This document shows positions 27,527-37,584 of a stretch of DNA of 64,000 bases, one piece after another. Origin of the DNA: Paenibacillus sp. Root52 (GTDB lineage: Bacteria > Bacillota > Bacilli > Paenibacillales > Paenibacillaceae). Both the position numbers and the translations under genes were made by a program. The DNA is taken from NCBI RefSeq assembly GCF_001426865.1, contig NZ_LMFO01000004.1:1-64000 (forward strand), in the 5' to 3' direction. A model generated the notes under the pieces. The model did no database searches, was not told the origin of the DNA, and was given only the letters and a program-made list of their open reading frames with translations. Positions within the stretch are counted from its first letter, which is position 1; each line of letters starts with the position of its first letter.

Positions 27527-29986
27527 TTGTCGAATCCAGTATACGGTATAACAAAGAAGACGTCGAGGACACAAACTTCAGCCTCACCACTTCTATGGAC
27601 TCTGTCCATTGGACTTATTTTATTTTTACTCTGGTCCTCATTCCAAATTGCACTATTTAATGGTCAATCGCTTCAATTCGAAGGCCCCATTTATTGGGCT
27701 CTCGTGCTTACAACCCTCCTGTTCGCCATCTGGGTTGTAGCTTATTACAAAGTAATTACACTAGAATCCCAACGAGATTGGCTCAAATTATTCGTTATTT
27801 TGCTGCCACTGACGTACATACTGTCACTCATTAGCGCCGCATCGAGTTACTTGGCAGTTAACATGATTCTGATTCAATGTATCTATGCTATGTTATTTGT
27901 AATTACGATGCAATTGCTCCAGAACAAACAAATTAATCATATCATACAATCTTCCTTAATAGGACTTGCATATATTATTGTGGGATATGGTTTATTGAAT
28001 TGGTTTGGTGCATTCAACTTCTCAGGGAAGCTCGTGGGTTGGTTCTCATCAGGAGTAAACAACGGGGTTTATAACCAAGCGATTTGGAACGATGCCAACG
28101 GCCCAAGACTTGCATCCGTATTTCAGTATCCAAATACATATGCAGCATTTTTGATGGCATTTCTATTCATTGGCATATTCAGTTTGATTCGTTCCAGAAA
28201 GGCATACATAAAGCTGCTTCACGGTTTTATGTTAGTCCCCATCTTGCTGTCTCTGTTGCTAACACTCTCCCGGACAGGGCTTGTGATGATGCCAATCGTA
28301 TTTGTGATTACCCTGTTGTTGCTCAAACCAGCAAAACAGATCCTATGGTTCATCTATCTTGCCATATCAGGATTGGGTACAATTATTATCCTCAATCCGG
28401 TCAATAACGCTGGACTGGAACTACAACAACAGTTCACGACTGGGCTTGCAGTCAAAGGCTGGATCTACTTGATTGTCGCTTCCATCATTGTGGCACTCGT
28501 GATCTGGGCTCTTCAACTTTGGATCGCCCCTAAGTTGGAAACCAAGCTCCTATCCTGGAGTCAACGTAAAGGTGCTAGTCTCTGGATTCCTCTTGGATCA
28601 GTACTACTTGCCATTATTGCGGCTGTGCTTTTATTGGGTACCAGCGTTCGCAATATTTTGCCTGATAGCATTAGTACGCGTCTGGAAAATATCAACCTCC
28701 AGCAACACAGTGTTCTGGAACGGATCACCTTTTACAAAGATGCCGCCAAGGTAATTGCTGACTATCCTATGATTGGTGCAGGCGGTGGCGCCTGGTCTGC
28801 TTTATATGAAAAGTATCAGAACAATCCATATGTCAGTGCACAGGCACATAACTTTTTCATGCAATATATAGTAGAAGTTGGAATTTTGGGATTTGTCATT
28901 TTCATGGCATTCATTCTATATATTTTCTATCAATTCATTCGTAGCTATATACGAAAGGATGAAACCGAAAGAGAATCATATTTTCTATTTTTCATTTTGT
29001 CTATGACCATATTGGTACTTAGTCTTCTTGATTTCAATATGAGTTATGTTTTTATCGGCATGCTTGTGTTTATCGGGTTTGGAGGTATGGCAGCAGCAAT
29101 CGAACCACAGCCTGTGCAACGTTTAAAATTAAGCCCAGCAGCTGCACGAGGTATTTACACTACCATTGCCGGGATATCGGTTGTCGTTCTATTGATTGTT
29201 TCAGTCCGTTTTTTGCAGGCCAATAATTACGCTAATGAAGCGAAGAAGGTTGCAGAAACTAGTCAATCGTTTGAAGAAATCCAGGCCGCTTTGGACAAAG
29301 ATCTAGTTATTCGTAATACGCATCCAGATTCTCTATTGATGCTATCTTCACTATATCAGCAAGGTTTCCAGCAGACACAAGATGAACAATTCTATTCGGC
29401 TGGCGTAGCTCTTCTTCAAAAAGGGCTGCGAGCAGAACCATACAATAAATATATGGTTACACAATTGATCCAAATCTATAAAGTTAAAGGTGAAAATGAT
29501 CAAGCCTATGCCCTACAAAAAGAATATGCAAACAACTATATCTGGGATATGGAGTGGTACGAGAATCTAATTGCTCTTTCATATGATCTAGGATATCAGA
29601 CACTTGGACAAGGTGATCCCGCTAAGAAAGAATCCTACTTTACTTCTGGCTTAGCAGCATATCAGCATGTAGTAGATGGAGCAGAACATCTGAAGACTCT
29701 CCCTGAGGGGCAACTTCAAGGTAAGCCGTTCGAGTTGACTCCAACCATGATTCTCAATGCAGGAAAAATGAAGTACATGCTGAACGATTTTGGAGGAGCA
29801 GCAACCTTACTTCAAACTGGAATTGCGGAGGAACTTTCTGATGCTACTCAACGGGAAATTGCACGATGGTACCTTGCCGCGCTAGTTAAGGATGGTCATC
29901 AAGACCAAGCGGTGTATGATCAATTGATTGCTGTTGATCCTAATGAAGCAGAAGAAATAGAAAAACTATCTCAGCTGAACTTCTAG
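27527..29986 (+). CDS. O-antigen ligase/polymerase-like membrane protein with C-terminal helical (TPR-like) repeats
   Basis: An 819-residue protein. Residues 20-540 carry about 12 membrane segments with the Wzy_C/O-antigen-ligase signature around 375-460: VLERITFYKDAAKVIADYPMIGAGGGAW and AQAHNFFMQYIVEVGILGF. The conserved Arg and His of the large outside loop are seen. After a last membrane segment (about 543-565), some 250 residues form TPR-like helical pairs (NEAKKVAETSQSFEEIQAALD, ALLQKGLRAEPYNKYMV). It could ligate an exported glycan to an acceptor, as WaaL does to lipid A core or as WsfB-like transferases do to S-layer protein, or it could polymerise. It starts at TTG 27527 after AAAGGAGA. 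It is in line with the ABC exporter genes. Confidence 0.87.
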   Translation: MSNPVYGITKKTSRTQTSASPLLWTLSIGLILFLLWSSFQIALFNGQSLQFEGPIYWALVLTTLLFAIWVVAYYKVITLESQRDWLKLFVILLPLTYILSLISAASSYLAVNMILIQCIYAMLFVITMQLLQNKQINHIIQSSLIGLAYIIVGYGLLNWFGAFNFSGKLVGWFSSGVNNGVYNQAIWNDANGPRLASVFQYPNTYAAFLMAFLFIGIFSLIRSRKAYIKLLHGFMLVPILLSLLLTLSRTGLVMMPIVFVITLLLLKPAKQILWFIYLAISGLGTIIILNPVNNAGLELQQQFTTGLAVKGWIYLIVASIIVALVIWALQLWIAPKLETKLLSWSQRKGASLWIPLGSVLLAIIAAVLLLGTSVRNILPDSISTRLENINLQQHSVLERITFYKDAAKVIADYPMIGAGGGAWSALYEKYQNNPYVSAQAHNFFMQYIVEVGILGFVIFMAFILYIFYQFIRSYIRKDETERESYFLFFILSMTILVLSLLDFNMSYVFIGMLVFIGFGGMAAAIEPQPVQRLKLSPAAARGIYTTIAGISVVVLLIVSVRFLQANNYANEAKKVAETSQSFEEIQAALDKDLVIRNTHPDSLLMLSSLYQQGFQQTQDEQFYSAGVALLQKGLRAEPYNKYMVTQLIQIYKVKGENDQAYALQKEYANNYIWDMEWYENLIALSYDLGYQTLGQGDPAKKESYFTSGLAAYQHVVDGAEHLKTLPEGQLQGKPFELTPTMILNAGKMKYMLNDFGGAATLLQTGIAEELSDATQREIARWYLAALVKDGHQDQAVYDQLIAVDPNEAEEIEKLSQLNF

Positions 29987-30024
29987 CAATAGAATGCTAA
30001 ACTAAAACTAAGTTGATATGAAAG

Positions 30025-30067
30025 TAAAAAAGGTTTGCCCGGGATAAGGGCAAACCCTTTTTTTGCT
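30025..30067. terminator. bidirectional intrinsic terminator
   Basis: AAAGGTTTGCCC pairs with GGGCAAACCCTTT (one bulge), flanked by an A-run and a T-run. It separates the rightward ligase-like gene from leftward galU. Confidence 0.85.
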
Positions 30068-30089
30068 TCAATTCAATTCTTTGAAAATT

Positions 30090-30968
30090 TTAATCTGACG
30101 ATACGATCTTCTCCATGTATTTCATTAAATCCTCACGCAGGTCAGGACGTTGCATCGCATAATGAAGAGTTGTCTCGATGAAGCCCAGTTTCTCTCCTAC
30201 ATCGTGACGCAGACCATCAAAATGATAGGCGAGAATCTGACGTTGATGATTCAGTAGAGATAGGGCATCGGTAAGCTGAATTTCTCCACCCACCCCCACA
30301 GACTGACGACCCAGAATTTCGAAAATATCTGGCGTTAAAATATAACGACCCATAATAGCCAGGTTGGAAGGGGCATCTTCCTGCTTCGGCTTCTCGATTA
30401 AACGACGTGCACGAAATACTCGATCTTCGGAGTGAGGGATGGCTTCCCCATCAACAATCCCGTACCGATATACCTCATCCCAACCTACGGGCTGCACACC
30501 AACGATCGGCGACTGCAGTTCGTCATACACTTCGATCATCTGTTGCAGACAAGGATGCTCGGACTCCACAATATCATCACCTAGCAGAACGGCGAAAGGC
30601 TCATTACCGATGAACTTACGGGCGCACCAGATCGCATGCCCTAGACCTTTGGCTTCCTTTTGACGAATATAATGAATATCAGCCATCTCGGAAGGTTTAC
30701 GTACCTGTTCGAGCAGATCCCACTTTTGTTTGCTTGCCAAGTTCTGCTCTAGTTCAAAGGAGGAATCAAAATGATCCTCAATAGCGCGTTTACCTTTACC
30801 TGTGACGATAATAATATCTTCAATCCCTGAAGCCACGGCTTCTTCAATAATGTATTGGATTGTCGGCTTGTCCACGATGGGCAGCATTTCTTTGGGCATT
30901 GCTTTTGTGGCTGGGAGAAATCGGGTACCCAGTCCGGCTGCAGGAATAATGGCTTTGCGTATACGCAT
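30090..30968 (-). CDS. galU: UTP-glucose-1-phosphate uridylyltransferase GalU
   Basis: GalU forms UDP-glucose from UTP and glucose-1-phosphate, feeding cell-envelope glycans and glycolipids. The 292-residue protein has [27 protein letters not shown] (the nucleotide-binding signature), [42 protein letters not shown] and [14 protein letters not shown]. All are standard for bacterial GalU/GtaB. The start is ATG after GAGGGGTGG. It lies at the edge of the glycan locus and likely supplies UDP-glucose to it, perhaps also to the initiating transferase; the substrate link is inference. Confidence 0.96.
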   Translation of the reverse strand: MRIRKAIIPAAGLGTRFLPATKAMPKEMLPIVDKPTIQYIIEEAVASGIEDIIIVTGKGKRAIEDHFDSSFELEQNLASKQKWDLLEQVRKPSEMADIHYIRQKEAKGLGHAIWCARKFIGNEPFAVLLGDDIVESEHPCLQQMIEVYDELQSPIVGVQPVGWDEVYRYGIVDGEAIPHSEDRVFRARRLIEKPKQEDAPSNLAIMGRYILTPDIFEILGRQSVGVGGEIQLTDALSLLNHQRQILAYHFDGLRHDVGEKLGFIETTLHYAMQRPDLREDLMKYMEKIVSSD

Positions 30969-31056
30969 GCTGAATCCACCCCTCTGATCGAGAAATTTTG
31001 AACATTATAATATAAACGGATGAAAATAATGGACATATCTACGTAATTGGAATCCA

Positions 31057-34000
31057 TTATACCATCAAAAGTTCACGAATATCCTGTTCCGATAATGTGG
31101 TCGATCCACCATCTCCCGGCTCGATCACTTCTGCAATAAGGTCTTTCTTACGCTGCTGTAACTCTAAAATCTTTTCCTCGATGGTACCCTCCGTAATCAG
31201 ACGAATAACTTGTACCACTTGCTTCTGTCCCATCCGATGAGCACGACCAATTGCCTGCTCTTCCACCGCAGGGTTCCACCATAGATCGTACAAAATAACG
31301 GTATCCGCTCCGGTTAAGTTCAATCCTGTGCCGCCTGCTTTTAAGGAGATAAGGAATAGTTCACCTTCTCCTTCATTGAATCTACGACACATCTCTACAC
31401 GACTGGCAGCAGGTGTCTGTCCATCGAGATAGAACAAATCCCGTCCCTGTGCCGTCAATGTCTGCCGAATCAAGTTCAACATACTCGCAAACTGAGAGAA
31501 AATGAGGATGCGTTTGCCAGCAGCAAGGCAGTCTTCCACGGTCTCCAGCAACTGTTCCATTTTGCCCGAATCCCCTAGGTAACCTTCTACAAAGAGCGCC
31601 GGATGGCAGCATAACTGTCTTAATCGAGTAATACCTGCCAATATCTTGATACGGTTCTTATTGAACCCGCCATCTTCCATATCTTTTGACGTTTCATCCT
31701 GAAGCTGAGCAAGATAAGCCGCATAGAGTTTCTTCTGTTCAGCCGTCAGCTCGGAACGCTGTACCGTTTCAATTCTGTCTGGTAGCTCCTCAAGTACGTC
31801 TTTCTTCAAGCGGCGGAGAATGAACGGACGTACCATCCGCGCAATCCGTTCTGGGGGTAGATCACGGAATCGCCGATAGTTCGGAAACAAACCGGGGAAG
31901 ACCGCTTCAAAGATCGACCACAGCTCATCCAGTGAATTTTCCACTGGCGTGCCTGTAAGAGCAAAGCGGCGCGGAGCTTGAATTTGCTTGACTGCTTGAG
32001 CTGTTTGAGACGAAGAATTCTTAACCGCCTGCGCTTCATCCAGAATAAGCGTATGGAAACTTCTGCCCAAGTACATGTCTAAATCCCGTCTCAGTAATGG
32101 GTAGGACGTCACAATAACGTCTGCCTGATTCATATCCGCAAGCATCGAAGCTCGCTCTTCTCGGTGTCCTGCTGCAATTAACACACGCAATTGTGGAGCA
32201 AATCTTGCAAATTCATTCGCCCAGTTATAGGTTAACGAAGCTGGGGTGACAACAAGCACTGGGGGATGCGTAGCCCTCGTTCGGATAGTTAGTCCGTCTT
32301 GCTGTGTGGTAGTCCATATGCCATCCGTAGTTGCCCCCATATCATCTATAGGGAGACCCGTTACCCGGTCATCACTGTACTCAGGCTTCTCCTGAAGTGA
32401 TGCTGTGATGTAAGCAATACTTTGTAGCGTTTTGCCAAGCCCCATATCATCTGCTAAAATGCCCCCGAACCGATAAAATGCAAGCGTACGAAGCCACTGG
32501 TACCCGCTAACCTGATAATCACGCAGCACAGGCGCTAGGTCGGAAGGTAACTCAAAATCCATTCCATCTGGATCGCGTAGATGATCCAAGAAACGTCGTA
32601 ACGAGCCGCCCCATTTTACATGGTTGGACACTTCGTCACGCCCTGGTAGTTGGAGTGCCCGAACCGCAGGCAATGTTAGTTGGCTACTCTTCATGTCAGC
32701 TGCCTCTAAACCAAGCGAGTTTGCGAGACGTGCAAAGCTCTCTGCACCTTCATTTTCAAGTGAGACAAACACGCCACTGCGTAAGCGGAAATAAGGTTTC
32801 TTTTCCACAATACTACGCATAATCTCTCGCAGCTCCAGCTCATCAATGCCTTCCATTTCAAACGAAATTTCTAGCCAATCCAGTCCTTTTCCTAAATCTG
32901 CTCTAACTTTGGGAGGTGTAGGATAGGATTGCATCATCGCTTTCACCGCGTGTGGCATATAAATATCTACTATACCTTCGAGTTCGGGAAGCAAATGATA
33001 CATAACATCATAGATCGCATCTTCCCGTTCACTCGTCCACACACTTCCATCCCGTTCTAGAAAAGAGTGATCCAAGCGATCAATCAGATTTCGTTCCGCA
33101 TGGCGATCACGCACGAGAATGATCTTCTTCTCATCCTCATCGATCAGATATTCAGCAAGTGGATTAATAACCATGACACTATAATCAAATTCCAGACGTG
33201 CTGTAATCCGCTCTCGATAAAAGTCGATATATAGCTTCGGCGCAAGTTTCGGCTCCGCAATCTGCTCACGCACCTGTGAATCAATAGATAGATGCCCAAG
33301 AAGGCGAAGCTCAGGCACGACATGCTGTACGAACTCATCCACCTGCTGAGCTGAGATGTCGATGCTTTCTTTAATGCCATACGAGGTAAGAGCCTTGCTT
33401 AGATCCTCTAAGCCCCGCATCTGCATTGCATTTAATATATGCAACTGTCCTTCGACGACAGCAGCATCATACGCAGGAAGCAGAATAAGTTCACGTAGTC
33501 CAGAAACTTCAAGCTGATACCCTTCATTCGAACCTTGCGCAATACGATAGTACAGAGGCAATGCACCTTCGCCTAACGTCAGAGGTCCATTAATAAAACC
33601 CGTACCTTCCATTCGGCTATCCGCCTGAAGCAACAATTCGAGCAGCGACTTCCAGACGAATGGTGCAATGAGAATATCCCTTCCATCCGAAGCACCCAGG
33701 TATCCAGAGATGGATTGTCGATAAGCTTCCTCACTCTGTCTCATCCGGATTAACATCGATAGAATAGCCTGATCCTGAGCATTAAAATAATGCATGGATG
33801 GGTCGTAGAGGAATAACTTCGTAAACGACATTGGTTCGCCCTTCTCAATACAGTTCAGGAATTGCTTTACCTTCTGAACAACGTACAGGCGCTTGCCTCC
33901 AACTTTCAGTTCAAGAGCCAGTTTGGCTCCACCTTGATGAACTTGTACCAGTTTACATATAAACTGCACATGTAACTCTTCCCGCAGTGAAGACCGTGTG

Positions 34001-34524
34001 ACAGGTGCTGTGTGACGCGGTCTATGATCATCTACGTAATGGCGTTCCTTAGCAAACATAGACAAAATCTGATCCGCTGTCCGATAGGATGGTTTATCTG
34101 CCGACTTGCCCCATCCTGGAGCTGAGCTTGACCGGCTTGCCTGAGCGAAATGAACTGGAGCAGGACGTTCCCACTCCGTTTCTTCTACGAATGTACCCAC
34201 TACGGAAGGGAGATTGCTTCTAGTCTCACGCTCTTGCTGCTCCCCCCACTCATGAATTGCCAGCAGTATAGCAGCAACATGTTTGCATTGATCATAATAG
34301 CTCGTGTCGTTGGGACAGTTGCAGTCAGCTACAATGTCCCCCATCTCATCAAGGTCAACGGTAACTTTATAACGCTGCGTGCCGCGGACTAACGCTTCAT
34401 AATGCCTTTTATCCTCGCTGGCAGTGAGGCCCGTGACCCTTCCCGATTCATTGTACGCTTCCCCTTGTTTGAATGCCGTGACTCCGCACAGCAACTTAAT
34501 ATCCATGATTGTGAATGGCGCCAC
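31057..34524 (-). CDS. SNF2-family DNA-dependent ATPase/helicase with N-terminal SWIM zinc finger
   Basis: An 1155-residue bacterial Swi2/Snf2 protein. An N-terminal SWIM finger (CNCP...QCKHVAAILLAI, about 70-92) is followed by a long bacterial SNF2-associated region (about 170-650). The two-lobed SF2 ATPase covers about 665-1140: GGILADDMGLGKTLQ (Walker A), VVTPASLTYNW, LILDEAQAVKN (motif II), ALTGTPVENSLDELWSIFEAV, LIFSQFASML, LFLISLKAGGTGLNLTGAD and QAIGRAHRMGQ (motif VI). It probably translocates on DNA to remodel protein-DNA complexes or in repair; the exact role in Bacillales is not known. The start is GTG 34524 ten bases after AAGGAGG. Confidence 0.92.
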   Translation of the reverse strand: MAPFTIMDIKLLCGVTAFKQGEAYNESGRVTGLTASEDKRHYEALVRGTQRYKVTVDLDEMGDIVADCNCPNDTSYYDQCKHVAAILLAIHEWGEQQERETRSNLPSVVGTFVEETEWERPAPVHFAQASRSSSAPGWGKSADKPSYRTADQILSMFAKERHYVDDHRPRHTAPVTRSSLREELHVQFICKLVQVHQGGAKLALELKVGGKRLYVVQKVKQFLNCIEKGEPMSFTKLFLYDPSMHYFNAQDQAILSMLIRMRQSEEAYRQSISGYLGASDGRDILIAPFVWKSLLELLLQADSRMEGTGFINGPLTLGEGALPLYYRIAQGSNEGYQLEVSGLRELILLPAYDAAVVEGQLHILNAMQMRGLEDLSKALTSYGIKESIDISAQQVDEFVQHVVPELRLLGHLSIDSQVREQIAEPKLAPKLYIDFYRERITARLEFDYSVMVINPLAEYLIDEDEKKIILVRDRHAERNLIDRLDHSFLERDGSVWTSEREDAIYDVMYHLLPELEGIVDIYMPHAVKAMMQSYPTPPKVRADLGKGLDWLEISFEMEGIDELELREIMRSIVEKKPYFRLRSGVFVSLENEGAESFARLANSLGLEAADMKSSQLTLPAVRALQLPGRDEVSNHVKWGGSLRRFLDHLRDPDGMDFELPSDLAPVLRDYQVSGYQWLRTLAFYRFGGILADDMGLGKTLQSIAYITASLQEKPEYSDDRVTGLPIDDMGATTDGIWTTTQQDGLTIRTRATHPPVLVVTPASLTYNWANEFARFAPQLRVLIAAGHREERASMLADMNQADVIVTSYPLLRRDLDMYLGRSFHTLILDEAQAVKNSSSQTAQAVKQIQAPRRFALTGTPVENSLDELWSIFEAVFPGLFPNYRRFRDLPPERIARMVRPFILRRLKKDVLEELPDRIETVQRSELTAEQKKLYAAYLAQLQDETSKDMEDGGFNKNRIKILAGITRLRQLCCHPALFVEGYLGDSGKMEQLLETVEDCLAAGKRILIFSQFASMLNLIRQTLTAQGRDLFYLDGQTPAASRVEMCRRFNEGEGELFLISLKAGGTGLNLTGADTVILYDLWWNPAVEEQAIGRAHRMGQKQVVQVIRLITEGTIEEKILELQQRKKDLIAEVIEPGDGGSTTLSEQDIRELLMV

Positions 34525-34597
34525 GGATCTTTCGCCTCCTTATTCATGCTGAATAATGGACATCAACTATCCCGTCACGATTATTCCGATTTTATAG

Positions 34598-34640
34598 AAA
34601 AAAACCCCAAGAGCTCCGTAAGGCAGAGATTGGGGTTTGT
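34598..34640 (-). terminator. intrinsic terminator of the U32 peptidase gene
   Basis: On the minus strand AAACCCCAA pairs with TTGGGGTTTTTTT around a 19-base loop. The T-run immediately follows the stem. It lies right after the stop of the gene at 34645. Confidence 0.85.
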
Positions 34641-34644
34641 GAGC

Positions 34645-37158
34645 TTATTTCACCAATTGACCACGCGTTACGCCGAGTTGGTTCGTTGCTTTTAGCGTTT
34701 TCCAAACTTGCGTACCGCTGATCTCACCGCGCAATGCACGGTTGTACAGATCAATAACTTCACGTACTTGTTCAGGTGTTTCCTCTAGGAACTCTACACG
34801 GTAACGGGATACGCCCAGATCCATGAAGTTGGCTAGATATTCAGCACCAGATTGCTCTACTGCGTTATAAACGGTATTACGGCAACCTTCATCCACGCGT
34901 ACGGGGTGAGACATACCGATCCGATCCTGCAGAGATGCGCGGGAATCTTCACATGGACGTCCACAGTTCGTATAGTCCGTGCCTTCACTCATAAACGTAC
35001 AATACACGCAGTGTTCTGTATGGAACATCGGCAAATGTTGGTGGATAACCACTTCCATCTTGTCTGTCCGTGAGCGACCCAGCAGGTCAACCATTTGCTG
35101 AATGTTCAGGTCATATGAAGGAGTAACCGCGTCACAACCTGCTTCCAGGAACAATTCAACAGCCTTGTGATTCGCAATGTTCAATGAGAAATCACCGATC
35201 AATTCTGGGTGCTGCGCATCTGGATTCTCCATCCGATGACGGAGATAGAAATATAGTGCACCCGTGTTACGTACCAGCACTGCATCCGGCTTCAGACGTA
35301 AGATGTTGTTGTGGTATCCGTTCTCGCCAGGCATATGAATACGTGGAGTTACCAGCGCAATTTTGCGTCCTGCCGTCCGAACTGCCTCTACAGCTGCCGG
35401 GAACTGTTTGATGAACTCGAAATCAGCGTAAATCATCTCAATCCCCGCTTCCAGTGCTGCCTCTACTTGCGGCAGACTACGGCAGAGCGCAGTCAGTTCT
35501 GCTTGACCACGAGCAACTGGCGATGCTGGCTTAACCGTATCGCCATATACGTCTACCGCACGTTTCACATAGACGGGCGGCTTAGGACGCTCACCTGCGA
35601 GCTGTTCAACCGCCTGACGGCGAATATTGTTCAACTCGCGCATTGGGATGATGATGTCACCGTGCAGGTTGACATCCAACTGCTCCAATTGGAACACTGT
35701 GCCACCCAAACGTCCAAACTGCTCTTCGAGCAACTCGTAAGTCATTGGACGTTTCTGTGCAATATCCAGTTCCATCTCAGAATCAACACGGACTGTTGTG
35801 CCCTTCTGCACATCTGTCCACCACGTACTAAGCGGCTGCCCAGGGCTGCCGATCACTTTGACGTTTACCGGGAACACACAGTATGGCTTCTCCGTTTCAA
35901 ATGACTGACGCAGACGTTTATCCAGCGCAGGGTCATTCGTTTTCCATACTTTGTCGCCAACCTTCACACGACGCAAGTCCACATCACTACGGCCTGGCAC
36001 GATATCCACAATCCAGCCCTCTCCAGCTTCGCCTTCGAGTTTCACGCCTTTACGACGCACATCGTATACACGTCCGCCTTCTTCCTTCTGCGTTGGATCT
36101 CCGGCATCAAATACAATTCCGTCTCCACGCTTCACCGGTGCATCCAGCTTTAGAACGACGCCATCGCGCAACACTTGATCAACACGTCCAAGGTAGACGC
36201 CACGGCTTTTCGGGAATGTACCGTCTACGAGTTGCTTGTTATTCGTACCATCAAGGAAGCCGTGTGTGAAGCCACGAGAGAAGCTCTGTTGCAGTTCACG
36301 AACTTCTTCCTTACTAGGCGGTGTGTTATCTCCTTCAAAATACCGGTCAATCGCTTTACGATATTTACTTACCACGTTCGCCACATATTCTGGCGTTTTG
36401 AGACGTCCTTCAATTTTGAAAGAAGTTACACCTGCTTCAATCAGTTCAGGCATCAAGTCAATGGCAGCCAGATCCTTAGGAGACAACAGATAAGCTACAT
36501 CACCCATCGGTTTATGCTCACCATCAACCATCAGATCGTACGGCAAACGGCAGGCTTGTGCACATTCTCCGCGGTTCGCAGAACGTCCACCCCACATTTC
36601 AGAAGTAAGACATTGACCCGAATAGGATACACACAGTGCACCATGGACAAACACTTCCATCGGCAATTTTGCCTGCTCGCCGATCTTCTGAATCTGCTTC
36701 AAGTTGTTCTCACGTCCAAGTACGACACGTTCCATATCAAACGGCTTCGTAAATTCCACCGCTTCCGGGGATGTGATCGTCATTTGCGTTGAACCGTGAA
36801 TCGGGAAGTCCGGCGAGATTTCGCGGATCAATTTGACCAAACCAAGATCCTGTACAATCACTGCATCTACGCCAGCATCCACACAAGCATCGATGAGTTC
36901 TTTGGCATCTGCCAACTCATTTTCGAAAATCAATATATTAAAGGTCAAAAAACCTTTTACGCCGTAACTGTGCAAAAACGCCATAATCTCTGGCAGCTCA
37001 TCCATACGGAAATTGTTTGCGCGAGCGCGTGCATTAAATTTTTCGACTCCGAAGAAAATGGCATCTGCGCCGTTGGCTACCGCCGAACGCATACAATCCC
37101 AGTCACCTGCGGGTGCCAGAAGCTCGACATCTTCTCTTCGTATTGTTGCTGTTTTCAT
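34645..37158 (-). CDS. U32 family peptidase, RlhA-like (23S rRNA hydroxylation type)
   Basis: An 837-residue U32 protein. The N-terminal part (about 5-270) has VELLAPAGDWDCMRSAVANGADAIFFG, FVHGALCVSYSGQC and the cysteine-bearing GECAQACRLPYDL. A beta-barrel collagenase-like domain follows. The C-terminal half is a second TIM-like part with a cysteine cluster (HTEHCVYCTFM, YTNCGRPCEDS, DEGCRNTVYN) suggesting an Fe-S site. This long form matches RlhA/YrrO-type proteins; E. coli RlhA hydroxylates C2501 of 23S rRNA. The start is moved to ATG 37158 (MKTATIRRED), six bases after GGGGAGG; frames extending upstream pass through the ribosome binding site. It is monocistronic. Confidence 0.88.
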   Translation of the reverse strand: MKTATIRREDVELLAPAGDWDCMRSAVANGADAIFFGVEKFNARARANNFRMDELPEIMAFLHSYGVKGFLTFNILIFENELADAKELIDACVDAGVDAVIVQDLGLVKLIREISPDFPIHGSTQMTITSPEAVEFTKPFDMERVVLGRENNLKQIQKIGEQAKLPMEVFVHGALCVSYSGQCLTSEMWGGRSANRGECAQACRLPYDLMVDGEHKPMGDVAYLLSPKDLAAIDLMPELIEAGVTSFKIEGRLKTPEYVANVVSKYRKAIDRYFEGDNTPPSKEEVRELQQSFSRGFTHGFLDGTNNKQLVDGTFPKSRGVYLGRVDQVLRDGVVLKLDAPVKRGDGIVFDAGDPTQKEEGGRVYDVRRKGVKLEGEAGEGWIVDIVPGRSDVDLRRVKVGDKVWKTNDPALDKRLRQSFETEKPYCVFPVNVKVIGSPGQPLSTWWTDVQKGTTVRVDSEMELDIAQKRPMTYELLEEQFGRLGGTVFQLEQLDVNLHGDIIIPMRELNNIRRQAVEQLAGERPKPPVYVKRAVDVYGDTVKPASPVARGQAELTALCRSLPQVEAALEAGIEMIYADFEFIKQFPAAVEAVRTAGRKIALVTPRIHMPGENGYHNNILRLKPDAVLVRNTGALYFYLRHRMENPDAQHPELIGDFSLNIANHKAVELFLEAGCDAVTPSYDLNIQQMVDLLGRSRTDKMEVVIHQHLPMFHTEHCVYCTFMSEGTDYTNCGRPCEDSRASLQDRIGMSHPVRVDEGCRNTVYNAVEQSGAEYLANFMDLGVSRYRVEFLEETPEQVREVIDLYNRALRGEISGTQVWKTLKATNQLGVTRGQLVK

Positions 37159-37254
37159 GTATATCCTCCCCATAACCGGCTGTATGCCGGGTTTCATGCC
37201 TGAACATCCAACCTATCAACTAATAAATCATTTAATCATTCTATCTATACATGC

Positions 37255-37427
37255 GTGTTCAAAAAGGTCGGTTTTCAGTACCGAGAAAATGGGATGAAGC
37301 TAGAAATGGAGTAGCGGAGCGTAGGCAAAACTACGTGAGCAACGGACATTTCGGCTGAATCCCATATTCGACGCTGAGATGCCGTAAGGCATCCTTCGTA
37401 ATCAAAAGCGGACTTTTTGAACAACTT
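37255..37427 (+). repeat. MITE-like structured repeat, copy A (about 166-bp core 37257-37422)
   Basis: The core begins GTTCAAAAAGGTCGGTTTT and ends CAAAAGCGGACTTTTTGAAC, so the ends are imperfect inverted repeats. Inside are a long imperfect stem (ATGGGAT...ATCCCAT with AGC.GAAATG/CATTTC.GCT) capped by CGTAG-gcaaaa-CTACG, and a separate GATGCC-gtaa-GGCATC hairpin. A second copy lies inverted at 47274-47439, with about 11 differences by eye. It encodes no protein. It lies in the 490-base gap between the U32 gene and the stalk-protein gene. Confidence 0.85.
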
Positions 37428-37584
37428 CTATACATATGTCTGTATTCCCCGATATCCAGGCCTACAGTCATTCTTTCATATCAGATCAGCAGTCATAACT
37501 CCTGAACTAGTATAGTGTAACACTTCTGCACCGACTCTTCTACGCTTTCCTGAAAAAACCGTTTACCATTTTCATACGGAAAAT

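Noticed and set aside
9228-30968. Capsule locus of the Wzx/Wzy type
   Set aside because: No Wzx flippase gene was found, whereas a complete ABC-2 exporter is present, so an ABC-dependent route fits better; a flippase outside the window cannot be excluded.
35311-35904. Plus-strand frame of 197 codons opposite the U32 gene
   Set aside because: It is antisense to a clearly recognised gene, has Cys/His/Arg-rich composition typical of shadows and no ribosome binding site.
36175-36792. Plus-strand frame of 205 codons opposite the U32 gene
   Set aside because: Same reason: antisense shadow inside a conserved coding region.
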